Assembly: GCA_027487435.1 (NCBI GenBank)
Contig: JAIYDP010000024.1
Coordinates: 1-64,000 of the forward strand
Source: Verrucomicrobiaceae bacterium
GTDB taxonomy: Bacteria > Verrucomicrobiota > Verrucomicrobiia > Verrucomicrobiales > Akkermansiaceae
DNA: 64,000 nucleotides
Direction: 5' to 3'
The position numbers were made by a program, and so were the translations under genes. Positions 42,811 through 55,242 of the stretch are shown one piece after another. Position 1 is the first letter of the stretch, and every line of letters starts with the position of its first letter. Below the pieces are notes generated by a model. That model searched no databases, was not told the DNA's origin, and was given only the letters and a program-made list of their open reading frames with translations.

Positions 42811-45800
42811 TTACCAATCTAGAGCAAATTCTGCGAGTTTCTTACGCAGTGCCGTGATCGGCCAGATGCGCAAATCTCCGCGCCCTGAGGCAATGACGAG
42901 AGTGTTTCCATCGGCGGAAAATGCCACATCGCTGATGATGCCTTGCGCGTATGCGGGCAGAACGGCGAGAAGTTTTCCCGTGGCGATTTCGACGAGATGC
43001 ACTTCGCGGTCGTGCTGCGTGGCGGCAAGCCAACGACCATCAGGCGAGATAGCGGCTAGTGTTTCGATGCGATTGTTTGCCGCTAATGGCAGTGCTGGCG
43101 CATCAAGCGGCTCGAGGTCGGATGTGCGCCACAAACGAGGTAGTCGTCCGCATGTGAGGAGGCGTGTGCCATCGGCAGAAAAGCTGCAACGCGCTCCAGC
43201 ATGGTGTAAGCGTTTGGGTGAAGGGGAGGGCGATGATAAATCGAGCAGATCGAGGTAATCCGCATGTTTGCGAGAACAGGCGATCCATCGCCCGTTGGCA
43301 TCAGTAGCGATGACTTGTGCGGGTTCGGACAAACGGTAGGCCGAGGTTCTGTTAGGCAAAAGATAGTGAATCACTGGCTGGTGTTGATCAGCGACGATAA
43401 GGGATTTTCCGGGCGTGGCGAGAATTGCAGATGCCGGGCGATCATGGATTTTTTTGAGAGATTCTCCCGTTGCCGAAAAGGACCAAACGCCTTTGTCATC
43501 CGCACAGAAAAATCCGCTACCATCTTTTGCCGCCGCTACGTGACGCGGATGGGGAATTTTTATGGATGCTATCACAGATCCGGTCGCCGTGTTCCAAATG
43601 GTGGGACTCTGTTCATCGACGGTGATCACTTTACTGCCAGTGGCGTTCACTGCCAGCGAAGGCAAGTCCGGCAAAGGCTCGGGGCGCGTCCACGTGTGTC
43701 CCACCAATCCGGGAAGTTGTTCCAAATAAAACATTTCGCCCTGATGGTAATGCGAGCCAAGCCTGCGACCATCGGCGGAAAACACCAAGTGCCACGCCAC
43801 AGGATCGAAACGGGCCAATGGCGAAAATGTAATCGCATTCCACAGCCGCGTGCCCACGGCCTGCCCGCTGGCCGCCAGCAGTGTTCCTTCTGGATTGAAA
43901 CGGGCGGTCGTTGTGCCATCGACGGGCAGAGTAAGGTGATCTAGCAGGTGACCGTTTTTGCCATCGAGAATGACCAATCGTCCTCTGCCGCTTAGCACGC
44001 AGATGCGATCCGCTTCGTTTCGCCACGTCGCTTGCGAAATGCTTTCAGGAAAATCCTGCTGCCAACGGAAGGCACCTGTTTCGGCATCGCAAACACTGAG
44101 GTAGCGACCATCGGCGATAAGTAAAAGCGCTGACTCATCCAGCGACCAATCCATACCACCGCAGGCTTTTCCACTGGGCAATGACCAACGCGCGATGGGG
44201 TTCGCACCTCCTTCGCGTAATTCATAGACCGCTACAAATCCATCCGCTTCCCCGCGTGCGAAACGTGCGCTCTTCGGCGCGAAAGACCCGCTGGAAAATC
44301 CGCGAAAACCCATGCCTGATGACTTGTCCAGCACAACCTTGCCCGTAGTGGTATCCCATACCGACATCGCACTACCATGTCGCAGCGAAAGGTAGCGAGA
44401 GCAGGGGCTAAAGGCACACACCTCGTCCGGCCATGGTGCGGGGAAGTGCGCCAGTGCACTGCCATCAGTCAACGAACGCACCTCCACGACGCGTGGTATT
44501 TCATTCCACAACGCGACCTTTTGAAATGTTTCATCGATGCAAAAAAGCATCTCCGGTGTGGCATCTTGCGGAACGTGCGGCACCTTACATTTTCGCCATT
44601 GGTAGTCTACTTCCGCGAGCGCAGCGACGGCTTCACGGCGCAGGGCGGGGATGAGTTTTTCATCGGTGTTGTTGCGACGCGCCTCGGAAATGTTCGCCAG
44701 CGCTTTCTCCCGCCAGCCCGGTTCATGTGCGAGACGCATCACGCGCACAGAATCCAGTAGAGACTCCGCCAATCGCTCCCTTGCCGCATCGCGCGCCACC
44801 CGCACTTGGTGATCACTGACGATCCATACTACGAACATTGCCAGCAATGCGAGAGCCGCCGCCGTGAGCGATCCTGCCGACAAGGGACGTCGCCGTGCCC
44901 AGAGCCAGACCTTTTCCCATCGGCGAATGGAACGCGCCCGCACTGGCTTTCCATCGAGAAAATTCTGTAAGTCCTGTTCCAAATCGGCTGCCGTCACATA
45001 GCGGCGCGCGGGTTCCTTGCGCAGGCATTTCAGGATGATGTTTTCCAAATCCAGCGGCACGGAAGGATTGAGCGCGCGTGGTGGTAGCGGTTCGTGCTCA
45101 CGCACTTGATCAAGAACCGCTGCGACAGAGCTTCCAAAAAACGGCGGACGTCCGGTGACCAATTCATACAAGACGGCACCGATGCCATACACATCCATTG
45201 CTGGTGCCAGAGTACCCGGCTCCGCATTCGCCTGCTCCGGCGGCATGTATGCGGGCGATCCACACAGTGCCATGGTGTTTGCCATAGCCCAAGCACCATC
45301 CACCACCTTGGCCAGACCAAAGTCCGCTACTCGAGGTTCATCCTGTAGATCTAACAAAATATTCGATGGCTTCATGTCGCGGTGCAGCACGCTCGCCGCA
45401 TGGGCATGCGCCACCGCAGCTGCCACCTTGCGCATCCACAGGGCCGCACGGCGCGCCGGCACCGGGCCTGTTTGTGTGACATCGGCAAGCGTGCGACCTG
45501 GCACCCACTCCATGGTGAAATACGGCTGACCATCCATTTCCCCAGCTTCATACACCGCCACAATGTGCGGGTGGTTCAGCCGAGCCACCGCCCGTGCCTC
45601 ACCCAGCAAACGCTCGCGCGATGCCGCATCCGCAAACGGGCCAGCGCAGAGAACTTTCAAGGCCACCACGCGATCAAGACTACGCTGACGGGCGCGAAAC
45701 ACCACACCCGCGCCGCCGCGTCCAATCTCTTCTAACAATTCATAATCCCCATGCACTTTCCCTAACACATCCACCACCGCATCATCCAGCTCCAATGCCA

Positions 45801-45888
45801 TGCGGAACGAACATGCCGCACACACGCTCCATGCCTCACACGATGGCAAGGCTTCTCCACACTCCGTACATGGCATTGCATTACTCAT
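42811..45888 (-). CDS. membrane Ser/Thr protein kinase with WD40 propeller
   Basis: The 1025-aa protein has an N-terminal zinc-ribbon-like segment (CTECGEALPSCEAWSVCAAC). A Hanks-type kinase follows: glycine loop IGRGGAGVVF, VALKVL Lys, catalytic loop HRDMKPSNILL, DFGLAK and MPPEQAN in the activation segment. A membrane helix near 335-355 (LTAAALALLAMFVVWIV) leads to a long WD40-type beta-propeller (LLAASGQAVGTRLWNAITF, ADGNTLVIASGRGDLRIWPI). The kinase probably faces the cytoplasm and the propeller senses outside or in the periplasm. An ECF sigma gene lies directly upstream. Confidence 0.93.
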   Translation of the reverse strand: MSNAMPCTECGEALPSCEAWSVCAACSFRMALELDDAVVDVLGKVHGDYELLEEIGRGGAGVVFRARQRSLDRVVALKVLCAGPFADAASRERLLGEARAVARLNHPHIVAVYEAGEMDGQPYFTMEWVPGRTLADVTQTGPVPARRAALWMRKVAAAVAHAHAASVLHRDMKPSNILLDLQDEPRVADFGLAKVVDGAWAMANTMALCGSPAYMPPEQANAEPGTLAPAMDVYGIGAVLYELVTGRPPFFGSSVAAVLDQVREHEPLPPRALNPSVPLDLENIILKCLRKEPARRYVTAADLEQDLQNFLDGKPVRARSIRRWEKVWLWARRRPLSAGSLTAAALALLAMFVVWIVSDHQVRVARDAARERLAESLLDSVRVMRLAHEPGWREKALANISEARRNNTDEKLIPALRREAVAALAEVDYQWRKCKVPHVPQDATPEMLFCIDETFQKVALWNEIPRVVEVRSLTDGSALAHFPAPWPDEVCAFSPCSRYLSLRHGSAMSVWDTTTGKVVLDKSSGMGFRGFSSGSFAPKSARFARGEADGFVAVYELREGGANPIARWSLPSGKACGGMDWSLDESALLLIADGRYLSVCDAETGAFRWQQDFPESISQATWRNEADRICVLSGRGRLVILDGKNGHLLDHLTLPVDGTTTARFNPEGTLLAASGQAVGTRLWNAITFSPLARFDPVAWHLVFSADGRRLGSHYHQGEMFYLEQLPGLVGHTWTRPEPLPDLPSLAVNATGSKVITVDEQSPTIWNTATGSVIASIKIPHPRHVAAAKDGSGFFCADDKGVWSFSATGESLKKIHDRPASAILATPGKSLIVADQHQPVIHYLLPNRTSAYRLSEPAQVIATDANGRWIACSRKHADYLDLLDLSSPSPSPKRLHHAGARCSFSADGTRLLTCGRLPRLWRTSDLEPLDAPALPLAANNRIETLAAISPDGRWLAATQHDREVHLVEIATGKLLAVLPAYAQGIISDVAFSADGNTLVIASGRGDLRIWPITALRKKLAEFALDW

Positions 45889-45962
45889 GCGACATCTTGC
45901 TTTGATTCATCATGCTATTACATACGGGAAAAAGGTTTCACGGTTGCCTAGCGGCTCGCCTT

Positions 45963-46703
45963 TCAGTCATGGGAAACAATGGCCAGCAGTTCACGCAATT
46001 CACTCTCCACCTCCGCCGGAGTGGAAACCGTCTCCGCCACTACCTCGCGGATGATTTGTGCATGACGGGCGCGTGATCGATGAAGACGCGACTTCAGCGT
46101 ATTGATCCCCATGCCCAGCCGTGCCGATTCCTCGGCTAGGGACGGCGCGTGCGGGTCAGCTCCCTGTTGCAGAACGCGCAGGATTTCCTCCTGACCCGTC
46201 TCCCCCATTTCCTGCTCCATGCGGCGATTCGCCTCCGCAAGGATTTGCAGCGCCCAGTTCCGGTCAAATGCCTCATCTGGCGTGCAAGTAGACGATGTCG
46301 TCACCCAACGGCGCTCTGCATCTTCATCATCCAGTGCTACGAATTCAATCCCTCCACCGCGCTTGATCGTCTGCGCCTTGTGCCACTCATCCGTGAGAAA
46401 ATGCTTCACCGCCGTGCCGAGAAAATGGCGAAAGCGTCCGCGCTCCGGACATGCCTTCTCGACTATACGCCGCTCGATGAGCTTGACGAAAAAATCTTGC
46501 GTCACATCCTTCGCCTGCTCCGCATGAACACCCCTAGCACGCACAAGTGCATAAACGGGAAACCAATACAACCGGCACAATTCCTGTAGCGCCAGTTCTC
46601 CCGCATCCGATGCCATACCCGCACCCCGCACGATAGACCAGCGTGTGGTGGCAAAAACGCCGTTCGCCTGTGCTTCATTTTCCGGAGCTACTCTGAATTG
46701 CAT
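45963..46703 (-). CDS. ECF-type RNA polymerase sigma factor
   Basis: The 246-aa product has sigma region 2 (ALQELCRLYWFPVYALVRARGVHAEQAKDVTQDFFVKLIE) and region 4 (SLAEESARLGMGINTLKSRLHRSRARHAQIIREVV) with a longer linker (LDDEDAERRWVTTSSTCTPDEAFDR) than classical ECFs. That size and linker fit the ECF group often found beside Ser/Thr kinases in planctomycetes and verrucomicrobia. I infer that the kinase (75 bp downstream) regulates it in place of an anti-sigma factor. Upstream, TTGTCA and TAGGCA at 17-bp spacing could be a promoter giving a very short leader. Confidence 0.9.
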   Translation of the reverse strand: MQFRVAPENEAQANGVFATTRWSIVRGAGMASDAGELALQELCRLYWFPVYALVRARGVHAEQAKDVTQDFFVKLIERRIVEKACPERGRFRHFLGTAVKHFLTDEWHKAQTIKRGGGIEFVALDDEDAERRWVTTSSTCTPDEAFDRNWALQILAEANRRMEQEMGETGQEEILRVLQQGADPHAPSLAEESARLGMGINTLKSRLHRSRARHAQIIREVVAETVSTPAEVESELRELLAIVSHD

Positions 46704-47023
46704 GGTTATTGCCTAGCAGAAATGCTTCGCTCTGACAAGGCGACACCTTTGTTGTAGCGAAATTTCACCTTGCATAACGACGAGCCATTCTTTTTTGGAA
46801 AAATAGATTTTTAAAAAAATCTGTAAATACTACCAGCATCAAGTTTTCTGAAGATGGGTTTTACATCCCAGTAAAACAATGAGCCAAATCGGATTGAATC
46901 AATGTGGGGAACCAGAATTGAAATTTTCTTCTGTAGTGGGACGGAAAAAATGGAAGGTGTTTTTTGGGGTTGAGATTTGTTGAATATCGTCGTTTGCGTT
47001 AGACCCAGGGTTTTCACGAAGAG
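46704..47023. other. 320-bp intergenic stretch between DUF1080 gene and ECF sigma gene
   Basis: The 68-residue ORF at 46811-47017 has no recognisable features and is not called. The stretch contains the likely sigma-gene promoter at its right end and an AT-only hairpin (AGATTTTT/AAAAAAATCT, 46805-46822). I see nothing else. Confidence 0.5.
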
Positions 47024-48706
47024 CTATCGCTCGACGGGGGCGAGGCGGACGTTTTCTAGGAGGAAAAGGGCGTCTTGGTAGTCGCCGTTGGTGGCTTCTT
47101 CGAAGCCGATGATCATGGCATCGGTGACGGGGGCACCTAGGAAGGTGTGGATGGGGAAGACTCGGGCGGGATGGGTGACTTTGGTGGCGCTGTGTTTGGG
47201 GTCGAGCGGAATGGCTCCGTGGCCTGTTTCGGCGACGAGGGAGAAGGGAATCTTGCCAGGATCGAAGGTGGCGGTGGACGTTCCTTCAGTCCAGGGCGGA
47301 AATAGGCATTGATGGGCATCGGATTTTTTCGCGGAGCCTGCGAGGGTGGCGATGGGGTGTCGGGTGGCATCGCCGCTCGCATGCCAGCGCAAAGGGATTT
47401 CTCCGGGCGGGGAAAATCGAGCGATGGGGGTGATGCGCACGGGGCCGTCGGTGGCGCGAACCAACGCAGTGACGGCGATGCCGGTGCCGATGGCGGGAGC
47501 TTTGGTATCGAGGTGAAGATCGGAGCCTCCGACATCGAGCGGGATGCCGAGGGCGTCGATGATGCGTTGGAGGGGTGGCTCGTTGTTTCCTTCTGGGGCG
47601 GCGAGCGAGATGCCTTGCAGCACGACGAAGGTACCGAGATCGGGCGGACCAACTTGCAGGCCTGCGGAATAGCGAGCGGGTGGAGTATCGGCGGCGGGCT
47701 TGAAGTCGATGCGAACGCGGGCTTTGCCGTTAGGGGCGAGAATGGCGGGTGTGCCATCGGCGAGGGATGCCTGAAAAAGTGGGGAATGCGAGCCAGTGAG
47801 TGCGAGATCGAGCGCGACGGCAGCGGGGCCGGGGTTGTGGATTTCGAGTTCTCTGCTGGCGGGGGCGAGTCCGCGGACGTGACTGATTGCGACGTAACGG
47901 GTAGCGGGCGTGAGCGGTGGGGCGAGTTCGCGAATGCGGATGTTGCGATATTTGATTTCTGCGCCTTCAAGCTGAAGAGCGATGTGACCAGAAGAGAGCG
48001 GTTTCATTTCATCGTTCGTGAGGCGAAAGACGCGGCTGCGGACTTTGCCATTGACGAGGTGGACGGCGGAATCGGAGCCGTGAACGATGGCTTCGACGCG
48101 GTTCCAGCCTTCGAGTTGATCCAGCACGGGATAGCGCCCGATGTAGGCGTGATCCTGCTGATTGCAAAACAAAGGAGAGCCACCCGATTCGGGAAGCAGG
48201 CCGGCTTCGCCCTGGCCGGGGGCGTTGTTTGAATCGGGATGCATCCAGGTGAGGCCGCGGACTTTGAGGAAAACTAGGTCGCCGACATCGCCTTCCTGGA
48301 TTTGACATTCCATGGAAACAGGCCAGATGCCCCACGTGCGTTGGTTGGGATCAGCGATGTGATAGAGCAGACCGGCATCGCGAAGTTTTCCTTTGCGTGG
48401 TTCGAAGGTTTTTCGTCCCCAAGCGTATTCAAAATCGAGGTGGAAACGTGAATAGGTGCGATCGCTAACGATGACGCCAAAGTCGCCTTGCTTGTCCTCT
48501 GGGGTATCGGCATACATGTGGATCGCGCCGTCGCGGACGACGATGTGACCTTGAGGATCTTTGCCTGGCTCTGAACCTTGGATGGCGATGCTCCAGCCGT
48601 CGAGATTGCGACCGTTGAAAAGGGAAGTCCAAAGTCGAACTTCGCCGTGGAGCAGGGAAGCACTGAAAAGTGCGAAAATGGAGTTGCGGATCAGGTGAGG
48701 GAACAT
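47024..48706 (-). CDS. DUF1080 (3-keto-glycoside hydrolase-like) secreted protein
   Basis: The 560-aa product starts MFPHLIRNSIFALFSASLLHG, a signal peptide, and carries the DUF1080 fold at residues 25-250. Signature motifs are SLFNGRNLDGWSIAIQG, RDAGLLYHIADPNQRTWGIWPVSMECQIQEGDVGD and the RNIRIREL end. Some members of this family hydrolyse 3-keto-disaccharides. The C-terminal half (about 270-560) is beta-rich and unfamiliar. I use ATG 48706 as the track's first 36 residues hold no signal. Confidence 0.87.
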   Translation of the reverse strand: MFPHLIRNSIFALFSASLLHGEVRLWTSLFNGRNLDGWSIAIQGSEPGKDPQGHIVVRDGAIHMYADTPEDKQGDFGVIVSDRTYSRFHLDFEYAWGRKTFEPRKGKLRDAGLLYHIADPNQRTWGIWPVSMECQIQEGDVGDLVFLKVRGLTWMHPDSNNAPGQGEAGLLPESGGSPLFCNQQDHAYIGRYPVLDQLEGWNRVEAIVHGSDSAVHLVNGKVRSRVFRLTNDEMKPLSSGHIALQLEGAEIKYRNIRIRELAPPLTPATRYVAISHVRGLAPASRELEIHNPGPAAVALDLALTGSHSPLFQASLADGTPAILAPNGKARVRIDFKPAADTPPARYSAGLQVGPPDLGTFVVLQGISLAAPEGNNEPPLQRIIDALGIPLDVGGSDLHLDTKAPAIGTGIAVTALVRATDGPVRITPIARFSPPGEIPLRWHASGDATRHPIATLAGSAKKSDAHQCLFPPWTEGTSTATFDPGKIPFSLVAETGHGAIPLDPKHSATKVTHPARVFPIHTFLGAPVTDAMIIGFEEATNGDYQDALFLLENVRLAPVER

Positions 48707-48947
48707 GGAGGTAGGGGTAAAGGGTTGGATCAATTCTAGGACGCTGGCGGTGGTTGATCTGATACGTGGATCCTTCACATTTGTATCAGGTATCGTGAGC
48801 GTCACTATAGGCATCGCTGCTTCTCACGTTGCAGCTAAACCTCTTGGGACACATACTCTGCGACCATGAAACCCATGTGCGGCAAAGCAAGGCGAACCTT
48901 GTTTCGCTTTGAGCATAGGATGCTACAAAGAATAAATTCCGAACCTG

Positions 48948-49709
48948 TTACCAAGATTTTTCTACTTCTGCGAGTTGGGCATCTGTCATGCCGAAGGCAC
49001 GCAGTACGCCGCGAGCCATCATTTTGTTGCCTTCCGCATTCATGTGGCAGCCGTCGGTAGTGAGTTTGTTTTGCACATCGCCACCGTAGAAAACCTTGCC
49101 AAAGGTTTTGGGTTTGCCGGGAACATCGGGGATTTTTTTCAATGCGGCTTGCATGTCGGCATTGAGGTCGGCGAGCAGGCAGCCTTTTTCTTTGGCAATC
49201 TGGCGAAGGAAATCATTGTAGGGAATCATCATCTGATTGAGCTCCTTGCTCGGGTCTTCGCCTATCATGGTCGAGGTGAGAACCATGAGCTTGATGTTGG
49301 CAGCCTGGCATTTCTCGATGATGGCGGTGATGTTTTTCTTGTAATCATCGATACCCACGCCCTCGAACGTGCGATTGCCCAATACGAGCTTGAAATGCCA
49401 GACATCATTGACCCCGCAGCTCAGCGTCATCCACTGAGGTTTCTTTTCGATGACTGCCTTGTCCAAACGCGCGAGCATGTCGGTGGATTTGTTGCCGCTG
49501 ACACCGGCGGGGATGTGGGTCACGTTCAGGCTTTGGCTGTTGAGGGCGCTCATGACAAGCGTGACGTAGCCGCCTTTTTTGTTGCCGCCTTCGGTGATGG
49601 AGTCGCCCATGAAGGCAATCGTCTCGCCGGGCTTGACGACGATTTGTGCCTGCGCGTTTGATGCAAAGGCAGTCAGTGCCGCGAATAGAGTTACGAGGAT
49701 GGTTTTCAT
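48948..49709 (-). CDS. secreted SGNH/GDSL hydrolase
   Basis: The 253-aa protein has a signal peptide (MKTILVTLFAALTAFASNAQA) and all four SGNH blocks: FMGDSITEGGNKKGGY (nucleophile Ser), PAGVSGNKSTDML (Gly), SCGVNDVW (Asn) and TTDGCHMNAEGNK (Asp-His). The family comprises esterases, including carbohydrate deacetylases. The substrate cannot be given. It is 241 bp from the DUF1080 start, same strand, perhaps independent. Confidence 0.92.
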   Translation of the reverse strand: MKTILVTLFAALTAFASNAQAQIVVKPGETIAFMGDSITEGGNKKGGYVTLVMSALNSQSLNVTHIPAGVSGNKSTDMLARLDKAVIEKKPQWMTLSCGVNDVWHFKLVLGNRTFEGVGIDDYKKNITAIIEKCQAANIKLMVLTSTMIGEDPSKELNQMMIPYNDFLRQIAKEKGCLLADLNADMQAALKKIPDVPGKPKTFGKVFYGGDVQNKLTTDGCHMNAEGNKMMARGVLRAFGMTDAQLAEVEKSW

Positions 49710-49773
49710 AGTTGTGGTGGTCGGAGCATATTCGTGAGTGACTCCTTTGGCAAGGCTGTTGCTGGTCGATGCG

Positions 49774-50613
49774 CTACATCTCTACTTTCCAGACAATCTG
49801 CTTGGGATCGGCGGGTGATTTCACGTATTGCACGCGGATTTTTTCCTCGGCAGTTGCGCCGATGGTGTCGCCTGCGGGAATCGCCTGTCGGCGCGAGGCG
49901 ATGTAGGCCAAAAGATCAAACATCCGTCCCATCGCTTCGCCTGCATCGCGCTCATCGCAAATCAGATAGAGATCGGGCAGGGCGATTTGGTGCATGCCAT
50001 GGCTGAGAAAACTCATTTTTCCATTAGCCTCGGGGGAACGCGATACACCATTCCAGAGCAGGATGCGTGGGCTGACATCGTATTCCTCAGCCATCGTCAG
50101 GAAAAATTCTTTCGTATGAGTGGCCCGGGCGTTGCCGAAATACACTCCCACTGCTTGCGCGGCATCCACAAGTGCTGCGAGCAGGCTCGTGAATGCCATC
50201 ATGCTCTCGACAACATCGATTTCCGCCTCTGGCATTAGGGAGACGACGAGGTGAGCGCGATGATCTTCCAGTCGATTGTTTTCCGCAAAAGACGAGATCG
50301 ACATGGGAAAAGCTGCTTCCGCTTCGCCGTGGGGTATCGGCCTAGGCATCAGCGCGACGAAAGCGGTGCCTATGCCCTCCACCGTCATCATCACCACATC
50401 CTTTTCGGCATCGCTCGCAGGAGCGGCATTCTCATCGGCTGCGATGCTGATGGTATGATGTCCCTGCGCATACTTCGCAAACGCGGCAATGATGGTGTCG
50501 CTCGCAGGAAATTCGTCAAAGCGCAGCAAAACGAAGGCGAGGAAATGATTCGGTTTTTCCAGCAGCGGTGCTTCACATTTGCCGAAGGGGAACAGTTTAC
50601 TAAAGAGGCCCAT
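49774..50613 (-). CDS. DUF4261-family protein
   Basis: The 279-aa soluble protein starts MGLFSKLFPFGKCEAP. The middle resembles DUF4261 (AHLVVSLMPEAEIDVVESMMAFTSLLAALVDAAQAVGVYFGNARATHTKEFFLTMAEE, then ILLWNGVSRSPEANGKMSFLSHGMHQIALPDLYLICDERDA). The function of the family is not established. The 25 upstream track residues are not supported. No operon partner is evident. Confidence 0.75.
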   Translation of the reverse strand: MGLFSKLFPFGKCEAPLLEKPNHFLAFVLLRFDEFPASDTIIAAFAKYAQGHHTISIAADENAAPASDAEKDVVMMTVEGIGTAFVALMPRPIPHGEAEAAFPMSISSFAENNRLEDHRAHLVVSLMPEAEIDVVESMMAFTSLLAALVDAAQAVGVYFGNARATHTKEFFLTMAEEYDVSPRILLWNGVSRSPEANGKMSFLSHGMHQIALPDLYLICDERDAGEAMGRMFDLLAYIASRRQAIPAGDTIGATAEEKIRVQYVKSPADPKQIVWKVEM

Positions 50614-50698
50614 GATGATCGATGTTGCGTTAGTGGAGGCAGGGGGATTGCGATCTCTCGATTTTATAGAAAGCGCGCATACGAGCAAATCGTCTCTT

Positions 50699-51937
50699 TT
50701 ATCGATAGGGATTCAAGAAATTTTCCGAGGAAGAATCGCTTTTGCTTCGGCGAGAAGATTGTTCATGAAACATGGTTCCTGCCATGGAGCGGGTCATGGC
50801 GATGCGGCAGGGGCGGATGTGCTGCATGGTGCGGAAAAGAATCCGACGCGGCAGCGTCAGCCAATCGTGTGATGATTGGAAGAGCGGGGTGAGCCCGCGG
50901 GTGGCGGCGCGATAGTAGCGGATCTGCATGCTGCGCTGGCGGGTGTAGTGTTTCAGCGCGAGTGGTAATGGGTATTGGGCGATGCATTCGGCTAGGCATG
51001 CGGCATCCATGAGGGCGAGGTTGACACCTTGGCCAAGTTGCGGACTCATGGCGTGGGCGGCATCGCCGAGCACAGCGACGCCGGGGGCAGTCCAGCGAGT
51101 GAGGCGGACATCGCCGTAGCGGGCGGTGATGATTTGCTGCCAATCGCTGATTTGCGCCAAGAAACTTTCGGCTTTTGGTTCGTGATGGAGGATGTTGTTT
51201 TTCCACTCTTGCAGGGGCTGTGAGCGGATGGCGGCGTCATCGGTGAGACGCACGCTCCAGAACAGACTGAGAAGTTCTGGGGTGTTTGGCTGGTGCCTAC
51301 CGGTGGGAAGGAATCCGCAAAGGATGCGAGTGTTGTGGACAATTTGATGAAGCTTGTGGGAGTCGAACGAGCCATCATTTTCGCCAATGAACCAGTGCGC
51401 GCCCCAGGGGTAGGAGTGATCGACAGCGGCTGGGGCGACGCAGTGGCGGAGGGTGGAGCGAGCGCCATCGGCGATGATGAGGAGGTCAAATGGGCCATGT
51501 TTTTGTCCGTGAGCGTCGGTGAGTGTCCAGCGAGCGTCATGGGAGCAGGCCTGAGTGATTTCGTGATTCCAATGCATTTGTGCTCCGGCTTGATGCATGG
51601 AATCGAGCATGACATGGAGAAGCGCGGGGCGATGAAGGCCGAGGCCGAAGCTGCCATTTCGCCAATCTGCATAATCGAGCCGCATGAGGGTGCGCTGGTT
51701 TTCCCAGACGTGGAGGGTGTCGATGCGGGAGCCGAGTTGGAGGATGGTTTCGAGGATGCCGATGTCTTGGAGGACTTGCATGCCACTGGGTTGCAGCATG
51801 AAGCCCGCACCAACGGCGCGGCAGGTGGGGGCTTTGTCGAACACTTGCACGTTGTGGCCTTGTCGAGCAAGTAAGATGGCGGAGGCTGGCCCAGCGGTGC
51901 CGCAGCCGACGATGCCGATGTGTTTTGGCGGATTCAT
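50699..51937 (-). CDS. FAD-dependent aromatic-type monooxygenase (group A)
   Basis: The 412-aa product has the group A flavoprotein hydroxylase motifs: GxGxxG as GIVGCGTAGPASAILLARQG, the DG motif LLIIADGARSTLR, and the GD motif VAVLGDAAHAMSPQLGQGVNLALMDA. Such enzymes hydroxylate small aromatic or related substrates using NAD(P)H and oxygen. The substrate is not deducible. The start MNPPKHIGIVGCG gives the normal lead to the Rossmann strand. It ends 85 bp before the DUF4261 start. Confidence 0.9.
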   Translation of the reverse strand: MNPPKHIGIVGCGTAGPASAILLARQGHNVQVFDKAPTCRAVGAGFMLQPSGMQVLQDIGILETILQLGSRIDTLHVWENQRTLMRLDYADWRNGSFGLGLHRPALLHVMLDSMHQAGAQMHWNHEITQACSHDARWTLTDAHGQKHGPFDLLIIADGARSTLRHCVAPAAVDHSYPWGAHWFIGENDGSFDSHKLHQIVHNTRILCGFLPTGRHQPNTPELLSLFWSVRLTDDAAIRSQPLQEWKNNILHHEPKAESFLAQISDWQQIITARYGDVRLTRWTAPGVAVLGDAAHAMSPQLGQGVNLALMDAACLAECIAQYPLPLALKHYTRQRSMQIRYYRAATRGLTPLFQSSHDWLTLPRRILFRTMQHIRPCRIAMTRSMAGTMFHEQSSRRSKSDSSSENFLNPYR

Positions 51938-52065
51938 GACAGGGACTCCTGCGAGCGGGTGAACGGATCAAGCATTTTTTAACGACGGATTGTACGGATT
52001 GTTTTGATCATGGATGGGGAGGAAATCTAAAAAAACGGGTGCTCGTTATTGGAGCATAGGAAGCG

Positions 52066-52106
52066 GAAAAAGAAAAGCACCCGCTGCATGAATTGCGGCG
52101 GGTGCT
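52066..52106 (-). terminator. rho-independent terminator for ppdK
   Basis: On the minus strand AGCACCCGC.. and ..GCGGGTGCT form a 9-bp stem extended by GCA/TGC across one mismatch. The run TTTTCTTTTT follows. It lies 40 bp after the ppdK stop codon, the expected place. The other genes in the window do not show an equally clear terminator. Confidence 0.85.
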
Positions 52107-52145
52107 GGAATTTTTGTGGTTCGGCGAACGAGGTTCGCTTAACGA

Positions 52146-55034
<2,889 letters not shown>

Positions 55035-55242
55035 TGTATTTTGGTGTTGGTGCTTCCGCTTAGGAATAGTCACGGAATGGAATGCAGATTTTGTTGCATC
55101 GATTCTGCGTGAGGGCGCGGAGCTTAGCGGGCAAATCTTGTCTGTCAACTGGTCACTTACAGTTTTTTGACAAAAAAATGCCTCACCAAAAATCAGAGAA
55201 AGATGCAAATGGGGTCAGGCACTTAGTGAAATCATTTGATTT

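Noticed and set aside
46811-47017. 68-aa ORF
   Set aside because: No domain, no ribosome binding site, and sits in the likely sigma-gene upstream region.
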